DNA of 64,000 bases. It comes from Citromicrobium bathyomarinum. Lineage in GTDB: Bacteria > Pseudomonadota > Alphaproteobacteria > Sphingomonadales > Sphingomonadaceae. Shown here one piece after another: positions 40,956-49,995 of the stretch. Under the pieces are notes generated by a model. The model ran no database searches. It saw only the letters and a program-made list of their open reading frames with translations, and was not told the DNA's origin. Position 1 is the stretch's first letter; each line of letters opens with the position of its first letter. Made by a program: the position numbers and the translations under genes. The stretch lies in assembly GCA_001306305.2 (NCBI GenBank), contig CP155577.1, positions 3,083,501 through 3,147,500 on the forward strand. The letters run 5' to 3'.

Positions 40956-42034
40956 TTGGCGCTGCTCTCGATCTTGCTTGTGTCGGTGCGGGAGCGGTGG
41001 CCGCCCGCCATCAGGCTGTCGCCCAGTTCGGCGAGGTCTTCGCCGATCCGTGCGGTGAGGTCTTCTTCCAGCAGCCGCGCTGCCACTGCGACCGCGTTGG
41101 CAACGCCATTTGCCGTTGCGCTGCCGTGGCTTTTCACAACCACGCCGTTGAGGCCGAGGAAGACCGCGCCATTGTGGTTGTTGGGGTCCAGATGGTGACG
41201 CAGCAGCTCGGTCGCGGGGCGCGAGACGAGGAAGCCGATCTTGGAGCGCAGCGAGGAGCGGAACGCGGTCTTGAGCAGGTCGGTCACGAATCGGGCCGAA
41301 CCTTCGATCGCCTTCAAGGCGATATTGCCGGAGAAACCGTCGGTCACCACCACGTCGACATCGCCGCGGTTGATCTTGTCCGCCTCGACGAAGCCGTCGA
41401 AGTCGATCGCCAGCGTCTTGGCCGCGCGCAGGTGCTTTGCCGCTTCCTGCACTTCGCCGGTGCCCTTGATGTCTTCGGTGCCGATATTGAGCAGTCGCAC
41501 GCGCGGGCGCGGACGCCCGGTGACGATGCGGGAATAGGCCGCACCCATGATCGCGAACTGGACGAGATTGCGCGCATCGCACTCGGTATTGGCACCGAGG
41601 TCGAGCATGATGACGTCCTGCTCTTCGAGCGTGGGAAGCAATGCGGCGAGTGCGGGCCGGTCGATCCCGGGCAGGGTGCGCAGCGCGACCTTGCTGATCG
41701 CCATCAGCGCACCGGTATTGCCCGCGCTGACCGCAGCGCCGGCTTCGCCGCGTTTCACCGCAGCGACGGCTTCGCCCATCGACGTGCCCTTGGCACGGCG
41801 GAGCGCCTGCGAAGGCTTGTCCTCGCCCTCGACCACCGATTCGCAATGGCGGATCTCGGCCGCACCGGCGAGCCCGGGATGGCTCTCCAGCGCGCGCTCG
41901 ATCTGCGCACGGTCGCCCATCAGTAAGAAGTTGAACTTCTCATGCCGACGGCGGGCGAGGGCTGCACCCTCGACCATCACGCGCACGCCTTCGTCGCCGC
42001 CCATCGCGTCGACGGCGATACGCGGAAGACTCAT
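40952..42034 (-). CDS. plsX: Phosphate acyltransferase PlsX
   Basis: A 360-residue enzyme that makes acyl-phosphate from acyl-ACP for phospholipid synthesis. It begins [11 protein letters not shown] and carries [18 protein letters not shown] and VVTDGFSGN. rpmF lies 26 bases upstream and fabH overlaps downstream: the conserved rpmF-plsX-fabH cluster. Confidence 0.97.
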   Translation of the reverse strand: MSLPRIAVDAMGGDEGVRVMVEGAALARRRHEKFNFLLMGDRAQIERALESHPGLAGAAEIRHCESVVEGEDKPSQALRRAKGTSMGEAVAAVKRGEAGAAVSAGNTGALMAISKVALRTLPGIDRPALAALLPTLEEQDVIMLDLGANTECDARNLVQFAIMGAAYSRIVTGRPRPRVRLLNIGTEDIKGTGEVQEAAKHLRAAKTLAIDFDGFVEADKINRGDVDVVVTDGFSGNIALKAIEGSARFVTDLLKTAFRSSLRSKIGFLVSRPATELLRHHLDPNNHNGAVFLGLNGVVVKSHGSATANGVANAVAVAARLLEEDLTARIGEDLAELGDSLMAGGHRSRTDTSKIESSAK

Positions 42035-42060
42035 GCGATTACGTCCTTACCGTGATGGGC

Positions 42061-42243
42061 TCAGAGGCCCTTGGGCTCGAGCACCAGGCGGCCATTATAA
42101 TGACCGCAGTGGCCGCACATGTTGTGCGGGCGCTTCAATTCGCCGCAATTGTCGCATTCATGGAAGGCTTCGACCTTCAGCGAATCATGCGCGCGCCGAT
42201 TGCCCCGGCGATGCGGCGATACTTTTCTCTTGGGGACGGCCAT
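42061..42243 (-). CDS. rpmF: 50S ribosomal protein L32
   Basis: A 60-residue L32: [19 protein letters not shown] start and four zinc-ribbon cysteines (CDNCG, CGHCG). First gene of the rpmF-plsX-fabH-ihfA-merR run. Confidence 0.97.
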   Translation of the reverse strand: MAVPKRKVSPHRRGNRRAHDSLKVEAFHECDNCGELKRPHNMCGHCGHYNGRLVLEPKGL

Positions 42244-42473
42244 GGCGGCACCTGTTCTAAACGGTTAAAAATCAATACTTGAGAGCCGCCCTTAAGCGAG
42301 GGGAAGCACCTGCACAACGGCTATGTCGTGCGGCGCTCACGCTCCGTCAATGGCGGCAAGAGGCGCGCGCTATACCGATTCTGCCGCGCGATGCAAGCGC
42401 AGCTTGGCGCTTGGCCATCGCGAACACCGCGCTAAAGCCTGTCCCCTGTACGATCTGCACGGGAGAGAATGCG

Positions 42474-42872
42474 ATGGATATCATGCTGCCGGTGTCGCTG
42501 ACCAGCGCCGCCATGTTCGGGCTGCTGGCGCTGTGGCTGGCGGTGCGCTGCGGCCGCGCGCGGCTGAAGGCCAAGATCGGCCACGGCGATGGCGGCAATC
42601 CCCTGCTCGCCCGGCGGATGCGCGCGCAGCTCAATTTCGTCGAAACCGCGCCCTTCGTGCTCGCGCTGATCGTGCTGATCGAACTGGCCGGGCGCGGCGG
42701 GATGTGGCTGCACCTCCTCTCGATCCTGTTCGTGTTCGCGCGAATCCTGCACGGCGTCGGGATGGACGCCGAGAAAGGCGGGCTGCCGCGGCAGATCGGT
42801 GTGATCGTGACGATGCTCACGCTGCTGGGGCTGAGCGTGTTCGCCGCGCTGATCGGGTTCGGGGTGGTCTGA
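42474..42872 (+). CDS. MAPEG-family membrane protein
   Basis: A 132-residue protein with four TM helices. The R-M-R-A-Q-L-N-F-V-E-T-A-P stretch (about 47-60) is the MAPEG motif. Related proteins are glutathione S-transferases/peroxidases or of unknown activity in bacteria. ATG 42474 follows GGGAGAG. Confidence 0.85.
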   Translation: MDIMLPVSLTSAAMFGLLALWLAVRCGRARLKAKIGHGDGGNPLLARRMRAQLNFVETAPFVLALIVLIELAGRGGMWLHLLSILFVFARILHGVGMDAEKGGLPRQIGVIVTMLTLLGLSVFAALIGFGVV

Positions 42873-42905
42873 GCCCCCTCCCTCAAGAAAGGGAAGCTGC
42901 TGCGC

Positions 42906-43583
42906 TCACGCCAGCGCCGCGTCGCCCACGAAGGGGTTGGTGCGGCGTTCCTGGCCGAAGGTGCTGGTCGGACCGTGGCCAGGGATGAAGGTGACATCGT
43001 CGCCCAGCGGCCACAGCTTCCTGGTGATCGCGTCGATCAGGCTCTGATGATCGCTCATCGGGAAATCGGTGCGGCCAATGCTCCCCTGGAACAGCACGTC
43101 ACCCACGATCGCGAACTTGCGGTCGCGGTTGAAGAAGATCACGTGGCCCGGCGTGTGGCCGGGGCAGTGGATCACCTCCAGCGTCAGGTTGCCGACGGTG
43201 ACGGTGTCGCCATCCTCCAGCCAGCGGTCGGGCTCGAAACTCGCGGCCTCCATCTGGAAGCGCGCGCCGTCTTCATCGAGCCGCGCAATCCAGAACCGGT
43301 CCGCCTCGTGCGGGCCTTCGATCGGCAGGCCCAGCTCCTGCGCCAGCATCCCGGCCTGCCCGCAATGGTCGAGATGACCATGCGTGATGAGGATCTTCTC
43401 CAGCTCCACCCCCGCCTTGGCGACGCCCGCCTTCAGCTTGTCGAGATCGCCGCCCGGATCGATCAGCGCGGCCTTGTTGGTCTGCGTACACCAGATCAGC
43501 GAGCAGTTCTGCTGCAGCGGCGTCACCGGCAGGATCGCGGCTTTCATGGGGGAGGCTTGGGAAGAGGCGTTGGTCTGGGTCAT
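42906..43583 (-). CDS. MBL-fold hydrolase (GloB-like)
   Basis: A 225-residue metallo-beta-lactamase-fold enzyme. The metal site is THGHLDH, followed by CPGHTPG, VGDVLFQGSIGRTDFP and PGHGPTS. This matches glyoxalase II-like/YcbL hydrolases acting on S-lactoylglutathione-type thioesters. ATG 43583 is taken as start; ATG 43547 (MKAAILPVTP) is the alternative. A decayed copy of the MKAAILP region lies at 44447-44548. Confidence 0.92.
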   Translation of the reverse strand: MTQTNASSQASPMKAAILPVTPLQQNCSLIWCTQTNKAALIDPGGDLDKLKAGVAKAGVELEKILITHGHLDHCGQAGMLAQELGLPIEGPHEADRFWIARLDEDGARFQMEAASFEPDRWLEDGDTVTVGNLTLEVIHCPGHTPGHVIFFNRDRKFAIVGDVLFQGSIGRTDFPMSDHQSLIDAITRKLWPLGDDVTFIPGHGPTSTFGQERRTNPFVGDAALA

Positions 43584-43665
43584 GGCCCCCGAGATGGAAC
43601 ACCGATTGATCGGTGGCAAGGGCGGCGGTACCCTTCCCCAAGGCCTGAAAAAGGGATCGCCGACC

Positions 43666-44067
43666 ATGAAGCCGCAATTCGTCCTGCTCGCAGCCGTGGG
43701 CACCCTCGCACTGGCAGCCTGCCAGCCGGATACGCCCGTGCAGTCCGCCACCGCTGCCGAATCGCAGCCGAGCCGCGCGGAGCTTGCCCAGACCGATGCT
43801 GACGGCGTGCCGATGCTGGTGGGCGCGGTGTGCGGCAGCTGCCACGCGGTGACGCCGGGCACGCTCTCGCCCCTGCCGCAGGCGCCGACCTTCCCCGAAA
43901 TCGCCAATCGCGACGGGCTGACCCGCGAAACGCTGACCGCCTATCTGCGCGATGCGCACAACTACCCGGACATCATGGATGTGGGGCTGACCGACGCGGA
44001 TGTCGCGCTGGTCACCGATTACATGCTGTCTCTGAAAGATCCCGACTACCGCCGTCCCCCGTCCTGA
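43666..44067 (+). CDS. Small cytochrome c lipoprotein
   Basis: A 133-residue protein with a lipoprotein signal (lipobox LAAC at about residue 19) and one heme-binding CGSCH at about 56-60. The axial Met candidate is in YMLSLKD near the C terminus. It is a single-heme c-type cytochrome anchored on the periplasmic side; electron partners unknown. Confidence 0.88.
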   Translation: MKPQFVLLAAVGTLALAACQPDTPVQSATAAESQPSRAELAQTDADGVPMLVGAVCGSCHAVTPGTLSPLPQAPTFPEIANRDGLTRETLTAYLRDAHNYPDIMDVGLTDADVALVTDYMLSLKDPDYRRPPS

Positions 44068-44096
44068 AAAACAAGCCTGAAGACGCGCAGATCGCC

Positions 44097-44345
44097 TTAG
44101 CGTGGGACGCGATTGCCACCGCCCGGTCGACCGGGGACGCGCGGGGGCGTTGCCGTGGGCGCAGGCGCGGGTTCGTCCGCAGCAGGCTCCAGCGCGACCG
44201 CCGCATTGGAATAGCTGTTCGCCGTCTCCGTCCCGAGCGCGTTGAGCGCCCCGACCAGTCCAACCCCGATCAGCGCCATGATGACCGCATATTCGATCGC
44301 CGATGTGCCCGTCTCGTCGCGCAGCAGATGTCTGGTAATCATCAT
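44097..44345 (-). CDS. Flp-type (type IVb) pilin
   Basis: An 82-residue Flp pilin. The leader LLRDETGTSAIEYAVIMALIG holds the G|T-SAIEY cleavage site with Glu5 of the mature form, and the hydrophobic helix follows; the tail is proline-rich. No tad/cpa assembly genes are in the window, so the gene is an orphan here. Two adjacent ATGs (44345, 44342) are possible starts. Confidence 0.88.
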   Translation of the reverse strand: MMITRHLLRDETGTSAIEYAVIMALIGVGLVGALNALGTETANSYSNAAVALEPAADEPAPAPTATPPRVPGRPGGGNRVPR

Positions 44346-44446
44346 GTCCCCCGGATTTCGCAGGGATCATGACGCTCGAAGGTGAAGAATCCTCTAAACG
44401 GCGCAGAAACGTTAGGGATACGTACTGCGGCACCGAGCCAAACTCC

Positions 44447-44548
44447 GTCACCGCCGAGACTGGTCAGCGCGGCCTCCCCCGCCTGCGCATCCCAGATCGG
44501 CGAGCTGTACTGTCGCAACGGGATCGCCGGCAGGATGGCGGCTTTCAT
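44447..44548 (-). pseudogene. Degenerate copy of the MBL hydrolase 5' end
   Basis: From ATG 44548 the 34 codons starting MKAAILPAIPLRQ align without gaps to MKAAILPVTPLQQ of the hydrolase at 43547: I count 20 of 34 residues and about 76 of 102 bases identical. After LGGD similarity ends. The metal site is missing. It is a relic of a partial duplication lying between the pilin and Sel1 genes. The interval 44346-44668 holds no other gene that I can support. Confidence 0.72.
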
Positions 44549-44668
44549 GGAGATGTTTGGTGAGGGTCGGCTGTACCGGCCATCGAGCCGAGGTGGCGAA
44601 GTGCGCGCTGGTGGAAGCTTCGACAGCATCCTGGCCGCAAGCTACCCTGCTTCGCCAAGCAAAGATTC

Positions 44669-45352
44669 CTAAGTCTCGTTGGAAGGCAATTCGCGATTAA
44701 CGAATTGCTGCATGACCAGTCCGCCTTCGCGAGCCCCCTGTGGGATTTCACGGAGGCCGAACTTGCCGTTTAGCTTCCATGCCGCAAGCATATACCGCGC
44801 CCTGGGGTGACCGGCTTCTGCGGCCTTCTCGAGCAAGGGTCGTACCCGCCGCGCGTTCGAGAGCGTCGGTGATTGGCCGGATGAATACCACGCGAGCCAG
44901 AAGGTGGAGGGGATAAAACCTGCCTTGTCTCCGTTCTCGAGTAAGACTTTCCAATTTTCGTTGATCGAGTATCTGAAAAGCAGTCTTGCCATGTCCAGCG
45001 AGCCCATCCACGAGCCGACCTCGTGCGCCTTATAAAAGTAGGCTTCAGCTAACCTCAGGTCCTGTTCGACCACGTCGCCGTCCCGGTAAAAATGCCCTAG
45101 CACGCGCGCTGGCCAAGCCGCACCCAATTCAGCCAGATCAGAAAGCTCTTCGATCGCTGCCTTGGGATCCTTTTTCAGAAGCGTGGCGACCACCGCCGCC
45201 CGTTCTCTAACGCTTTCATCTTCGTGTCGGGGTTCCCAGTCCCTGCCAAAGTCTGCCTCCCAGTCGTAGACATACATCCAAAAGGCGTGTCGCCTTTCCT
45301 CGGAGGGAGAGGGCAGGAAAGTGCGGATGAAACGGCAGAGCAGACAGGCCAT
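44669..45352 (-). CDS. Sel1-like repeat protein
   Basis: A 227-residue helical protein with Sel1/TPR-like repeats: AAWPARVLGHFYRDGDVVEQDLRLAEAYFYKAHEVG, then RVRPLLEKAAEAGHPRARYMLAAWKL. No signal peptide is clear; the first 15 residues are mildly hydrophobic. Sel1 proteins act as adaptors. AT-richer and codon use unlike neighbours, so it may be acquired. Confidence 0.75.
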   Translation of the reverse strand: MACLLCRFIRTFLPSPSEERRHAFWMYVYDWEADFGRDWEPRHEDESVRERAAVVATLLKKDPKAAIEELSDLAELGAAWPARVLGHFYRDGDVVEQDLRLAEAYFYKAHEVGSWMGSLDMARLLFRYSINENWKVLLENGDKAGFIPSTFWLAWYSSGQSPTLSNARRVRPLLEKAAEAGHPRARYMLAAWKLNGKFGLREIPQGAREGGLVMQQFVNRELPSNET

Positions 45353-45364
45353 CGGCTTAACTTA

Positions 45365-46060
45365 TCACAACCGCCCGCTCTTCCACACCACGCGGCCCAG
45401 CACCTCGATTTCGTCCAGCCCGACTTCCACCGGTGGGTAGGCGAGATTCTGGCTAAGCAGGGCGATCCGCCCCGCCCCGGCGCTCGCCAGTCGCTTGACC
45501 ATCAGCGTGTCACCCATGCGCACGACGTGGACCCCGTCCCGCTCGAACCGCGAACCGCGATCGATCAGGATCTCGTCGCCGTGGCGCAGCAGCGGCTCCA
45601 TCGAATCGCCCTCCACCGTCAGCGCAGAGAGCATTTTCGGATCGAACCCGTTTTCGCGCAGCCAGCGGCCCGAAAAGCCGAAATTGTCGAACGGCGCCTC
45701 GCCATTGGCGAATTGCCCGGGCCCCGCCGCTGCGGCGAGCGAGAGGCGCGGGATCGCGTGGAAATCCTCGTCGCCCGCAGAGAAGCGAGACGCACCATAG
45801 GATTTTTCCTCCGCGCCACTCATCTCGGGGACCAACTCACTCTCGTCGACACCGAAGAACTGGGCCAGCGTGCGCCTGTCCTGCTCCTCCAGCTTGCGCG
45901 GGCTCCCCTTGCGGATGAACTGCTGCAAATAGCTGGAATTACGGTCGATAAGCTTGGAAAGCGCGGCAAGGCTGGAGCCCCGCGCCTGCGCGAGTTCGAG
46001 CAGGCGTGCACGCGCCGGATCGCCTGGCAGGCTGCCCGCAGAGGGTCGATCATCGCTCAT
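45365..46060 (-). CDS. S24-family transcriptional regulator (LexA-like)
   Basis: A 231-residue repressor. An XRE-like HTH occupies about 20-80 (LAALSKLIDRNSSYLQQFIRKG) and the S24 domain about 115-231, with catalytic Ser in VEGDSMEP and Lys in MVKRLAS. It has no phage genes around it. ATG 46060 is preceded by AGGAAA; the upstream region contains TCCTA/TAGGA inverted repeats. It diverges from two small genes and probably controls them and itself. Confidence 0.9.
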   Translation of the reverse strand: MSDDRPSAGSLPGDPARARLLELAQARGSSLAALSKLIDRNSSYLQQFIRKGSPRKLEEQDRRTLAQFFGVDESELVPEMSGAEEKSYGASRFSAGDEDFHAIPRLSLAAAAGPGQFANGEAPFDNFGFSGRWLRENGFDPKMLSALTVEGDSMEPLLRHGDEILIDRGSRFERDGVHVVRMGDTLMVKRLASAGAGRIALLSQNLAYPPVEVGLDEIEVLGRVVWKSGRL

Positions 46061-46066
46061 ACGCAA

Positions 46067-46106
46067 TTTCCTATAGCAAAAGATTTTTCCTAGACAAGTA
46101 GGATTT
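46067..46106. promoter_or_regulatory. Operator candidate of the S24 regulator
   Basis: TTTCCTATAGC at 46067-46077 and TCCTA (46088-46092) with TAGGA (46099-46103) make a cluster of three TCCTA half-sites, AT-rich in a GC-rich context, between the divergent S24 gene and the 66-aa gene. Confidence 0.6.
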
Positions 46107-46172
46107 CACAGGCGAGCAATCCTTCACCGCGGCGCCGAAGCGACCTGTCAAAGCCATCTGTGAGGGAAATTT

Positions 46173-46373
46173 ATGCTGATTCGAAGGATAGAGAGGTTTT
46201 TGCGCGAATTCGATATGCCTGCGACCAAATTCGGGCGTCTCGCGACGCATGATCCACGCTTCGTGCTCGACCTGCGCAACGGGCGCATGCCGCGCTCCGG
46301 CACGGAGCGGCGCGTGGACGGCTTCATGGCCGAATGGCGCGCCCGGATGGAGGAGCCGCGCCATGCAGGCTGA
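46173..46373 (+). CDS. Small probable DNA-binding protein, 66 aa
   Basis: A 66-residue basic helical protein. RRIERFLREFDMPATKFGRLATHDPRFVLDLRNGR resembles a compact helix-turn-helix in which KFGRLATHDP is the turn and FVLDLRNGR the recognition helix, and the tail TERRVDGFM is a third helix. I believe similar small proteins are common in sphingomonads, but this is memory. ATG 46173 follows GAGGGAAATTT. It overlaps the next gene and diverges from the S24 regulator. Confidence 0.7.
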   Translation: MLIRRIERFLREFDMPATKFGRLATHDPRFVLDLRNGRMPRSGTERRVDGFMAEWRARMEEPRHAG

Positions 46374-46719
46374 GGCCCTTCCCCGGGCCGCCGCGCCCGC
46401 CCATCGTCGCGGCACCGCCGGACGGCTGGAACGGGCGCTGATCGCGCTCGCCGGGGGCGAGGGCCGCGTGCTCGACCACCGCGAGCGTGGCTGGGCGAGC
46501 ATCACCTTCGCCGGCACCCGCCACACGGTGCGGCTGGCGTTCGAGACATCCGAGGCGATCGCGGGCGGCGAAGTGCTGATCGCCGAGCTGCCCGATCACG
46601 AATTCGCCCTGCCCGGCCAGCTGGTCGCCGATGCGACGGTAAGCGCGGTGGACCATGTCCTTGCCCCATCACCCCGGCTCACCGTCGCCTGCGAACTGCT
46701 GTTGCTGGAGGATGGGTGA
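46363..46719 (+). CDS. Hypothetical protein, 118 aa
   Basis: A 118-residue protein. Residues 20-60 (GRLERALIALAGGEGRVLDHRERGWASITFAGTRHTVRL) start a beta-rich domain, followed by strands to the end. No family recognised. ATG 46363 overlaps the preceding stop (ATGCAGGCTGA), so it forms a two-gene operon with the small HTH-like protein. Confidence 0.75.
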   Translation: MQAEALPRAAAPAHRRGTAGRLERALIALAGGEGRVLDHRERGWASITFAGTRHTVRLAFETSEAIAGGEVLIAELPDHEFALPGQLVADATVSAVDHVLAPSPRLTVACELLLLEDG

Positions 46720-46750
46720 GCGGGGGCCGTGGCAGGGGTGATTTTTAACC

Positions 46751-46778
46751 CCCTGGACTGTGTGTCAGGTGTGTCAGG
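46751..46778. repeat. 28-bp dispersed repeat, copy 2
   Basis: Identical over 28 bases to 18072-18099, including the two tandem TGTGTCAGG units, and also preceded by a T-run. It lies between the convergent hypothetical and aldehyde dehydrogenase genes. Confidence 0.85.
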
Positions 46779-46809
46779 GGCCGCGTCAAACCGGCCCCGA
46801 ACACGCCGG

Positions 46810-48240
46810 TCACCGCCGGATCACGAGGTTCCGGATCTCGGTCATGTCCTCCATCGCGAAACGCACGCCTTCGCGGCCCAAGCCGGAGTTCTTGACCCCG
46901 CCATAGGGCATGTTGTCGACCCGGTAGCTGGGGATCTCGTTGATGCAGATGCCGCCGTAATCCAGCCGGTCCCACGCATCGAACATCTTGAACAGGTCGC
47001 GCGTGAAAATGCCCGCCTGCAGCCCGAATTCGGAGCGGTTGGTTTCCTCGATCGCCTCGTCGAAGGTGGAGAACTTCATCAGAACGGCGAGCGGACCGAA
47101 CACTTCCTCGTTCACCACCTTGGCGTCGCGGTCTACGTTTTCGAGCAGGGTCGCAGGGATCATCCGCCCGTCACGCGTACCGCCGCACAGCAGCTTTGCA
47201 CCATGGTCGAGCGCTTCTTTCGTCCATGCCTCGACCCGTTCGGCCTCGCCGTCGTCGATCATCGGACCGATGAAGGTGTCCTTGTCCTTGGGATCGCCCG
47301 CGACGAGGGCTTTCGCTTCCTCGACCAGCATGTCGCGAAACTCGTCGTACACATCCTCGTGGATGAGGATGCGCTGGACCGAGATACATGACTGGCCGGA
47401 CTGGTAGAAGGCACCCTTGATGACGCGCGGCAGAGCATCCTTGAGATCGGCATCGCGATCGATGATGACCGCGGCGTTGCCGCCCAGTTCCATCACGACC
47501 TTCTTCTTGCCTGCCCGGGCTTTCAGCGCCCAGCCGACCTCGTCCGACCCGGTGAAGCTGAGCAGCTTGAGCCGTTCGTCGGTGGTGAACAGGTCCGCCC
47601 CGTCGCGGCTGGCGGGCAGGATCGAGAAGGCGCCCTTGGGCAGGTCGGTCTCGGCCAGCACCTCGCCGATGATGATCGCGCCTAGCGGCGTCTTGCTCGC
47701 GGGCTTGAGCACGAAGGGGCAGCCGACCGCGAGTGCGGGCGCGATCTTGTGCGCCGCGAGGTTCAGCGGGAAGTTGAAGGGCGAGATGAAGCTGCACGGG
47801 CCGATGGGCACACGCTTCCAGATCGACTGGTAGCCCTTGGCGCGTTCGGAAATGTCGAGCGGCATGACCTCGCCGCCCAGCCGCACGCTTTCCTCGGCGG
47901 CGATGCGGAAGGTGTCGATCAGGCGGGTGACTTCGCCCTCGCTGTCGCCGATCGGCTTTCCGGCTTCGACGCACAGCGCGTAGGCGAGCTCGTCGAAGCG
48001 TTCCTCGAACCGTTTCACGCAGTGCATCAGCACATCCTGCCGCTGGTAGCTGGCGAGCCGTGCCATCGGCTCCGTCGCCTCGACCGTACCGACGATCGCG
48101 TCGTCGATGATCTCCGGCGTCGCGAGCGCGGTGCGGAAGGCGACCTCGCCGGTGTACTTGTCCGTCACCTCGAGATCGGTGTTGGGCTGCGCGGCCTCGT
48201 TGCGAAGGTAGAGGGGGTAAGTGTCCTTGAGCTGTGGCAC
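46810..48240 (-). CDS. NAD(P)-dependent aldehyde dehydrogenase
   Basis: A 476-residue ALDH. The catalytic Cys is in SGQSCISVQ and the general base Glu in VVMELGGN; the coenzyme loop is FTGSDEVG and the C-terminal motif EEVFGPLAVL. Closest in style to lactaldehyde/succinate-semialdehyde dehydrogenases; substrate not certain. GTG 48240 has AAAGGAG upstream. It follows the ThDP enzyme by 28 bases. Confidence 0.93.
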   Translation of the reverse strand: MPQLKDTYPLYLRNEAAQPNTDLEVTDKYTGEVAFRTALATPEIIDDAIVGTVEATEPMARLASYQRQDVLMHCVKRFEERFDELAYALCVEAGKPIGDSEGEVTRLIDTFRIAAEESVRLGGEVMPLDISERAKGYQSIWKRVPIGPCSFISPFNFPLNLAAHKIAPALAVGCPFVLKPASKTPLGAIIIGEVLAETDLPKGAFSILPASRDGADLFTTDERLKLLSFTGSDEVGWALKARAGKKKVVMELGGNAAVIIDRDADLKDALPRVIKGAFYQSGQSCISVQRILIHEDVYDEFRDMLVEEAKALVAGDPKDKDTFIGPMIDDGEAERVEAWTKEALDHGAKLLCGGTRDGRMIPATLLENVDRDAKVVNEEVFGPLAVLMKFSTFDEAIEETNRSEFGLQAGIFTRDLFKMFDAWDRLDYGGICINEIPSYRVDNMPYGGVKNSGLGREGVRFAMEDMTEIRNLVIRR

Positions 48241-48268
48241 GGGGGCAATCTCCTTTACCAAGGCAACC

Positions 48269-49929
48269 TCAAAGCTGCGCGCTGCGTTCCTTGATCTCAT
48301 GGTTGAGCAGCGAATCGTTTTCCGAATAGTCGACCGGGCAGTCGATCAGATGCACCCCGCCCGCATCGCGGCACTGCGCCAGCAGCTGTTCGAGATGCTC
48401 CGCGCTCTCGACCCGGTGGCCATGCGCACCGAAGCTGGTCGCGTAGTCGACGAAATCGGGATTGCCGAAGGTCAGGCCATAGTCGGCCAGCCCCATGTTC
48501 TTCTGCTTCCAGCGGATCATGCCATAGGCATCGTCGCGCAGGATCAGCACGGTCAGATCGACGCCCAGCCGCACGGCCGTTTCCAGTTCCTGCCCGCTCA
48601 TCATGAAGCCGCCATCGCCGCACACCGCCAGCACCTTGCGCTGCGGATGGACCAGCGCGGTGGCGATCGCGCTGGGCAGGCCCGCGCCCATGCTGGCGAG
48701 CGCGTTGTCGAGCAGGATCGTGTTCGGCAGATGCGCCATGTAGTTCCTTGCGAACCACAGCTTGTAGACCCCGTTGTCGAGGCAGATCACCCCGTCCTTC
48801 GGCATCGCCCGGCGGATCGCGCCGACGAGGAAGGGCGGGAAGATCGGGAAGCGCGGTCTTCCATCAATGCGTCCGAATGCTCCAGCTCCGCCTCGCGGTA
48901 GCGCAGCATGCATTGCGCATCCCAGTCTTCGCGCGGGGTGATCGCCTCCTTCATCTGCCAGATCGCATTGGCGATATCGCCGATCACCTCGATCTGCGGG
49001 AAGTACACCGGGTCCACCTCCGCCGTGTTGTACGACACGTGGATGACGACCCGCTTGTCGTCGCGGTGCATGAAGAAGGGCGGCTTCTCGATCACGTCGT
49101 GCCCGATCGAGAGGATGCAGTCCGCTTCCTCGATCGCGCGGTGGACGAAATCGCCCGAAGACAGCGCCGCGCAGCCGAGGAACAGCGGCCGTTCCTCGTC
49201 CAGCACGCCCTTGCCCATCTGGGTGGTGACGAAGGGAATGCCCGTCTTGTCGACGAATTCGCCGAGCATCTTGCTCGCCATGTTGCGGTTCGCGCCCGCG
49301 CCGATCACCAGCAGCGGCTTCTTCGCGGCTTCCACCGCCTCGACCGCGATCCGCACCGCCTTGGGCTCGGCAGAGGGACGGCGCGCGACCGAGGCTTTGA
49401 GAGGGGCGGCGACGGCCTCCTCCGCGGCAATGTCTTCGGGCAGTTCGAGATGGGTCGCGCCCGGCCGCTCTTCCTCCGCCAGCCGCACCGCCTCGCGCAC
49501 CCTTGCGGGCAGCGTCTCCCCGCTCGCCAGCTGGTGCGCGAACTTGGTCACCGGGTTCATCATCGCGACCACATCGAGGATCTGGAAGCGGCCCTGCTTG
49601 GAATGCTTGATCGGCTTCTGCCCGGTCACGGTCAGCATCGGCATCCCGCCAAGCTGGGCATAGGCGACCGCGGTCAGCGCATTGGTCGCGCCGGGCCCCA
49701 GCGTGGTCAGGCATACCGCCGCCTTGCCGGTCAGCCGGCCATAGGTCGCAGCCATGAAGCCCGCGCCCTGCTCGTGCCGGGTGAGCACCAGACGGATGTC
49801 GGAGCGCGAGAGCGAATCGAGCAGGTCGAGGTTCTCCTCGCCCGGAACGCCGAAGACATATTCGGCGCCCTCCGCCTCAAGGCATTGGACGAACAGATCG
49901 CTCGTCTTGATCGCTTGTCCCTCGGCCAT
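48269..49929 (-). pseudogene. Acetolactate synthase-like ThDP enzyme, frameshifted
   Basis: A ThDP-dependent enzyme interrupted by one frameshift. The first frame (49929 to about 48856) carries the N-terminal PYR domain with GVPGEENLDLL and Glu53 in RHEQGAGF, plus the middle domain; the second (from about 48853 down to 48269) carries the PP domain with CGDGGFMMSG and RWKQKNMGLADYG. Adding one base in CCGCG at 48852-48856 joins them as ...MEDRRFPIFPP, giving about 553 residues, the full family length. It resembles catabolic acetolactate synthase but could be another decarboxylase. Whether the shift is real, an assembly error or read by slippage is open. Confidence 0.85.
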
Positions 49930-49995
49930 CGCTCTCTCCCCTCCTGGTGTGCCCGACCTATACGGGCGGCGGCACGGATTGGTTTCGCGAAGCGT

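Noticed and set aside
44369-44672. Plus-strand frames between pilin and Sel1 genes
   Set aside because: They have no ribosome site and lie opposite the degenerate MBL copy; not supported as genes.
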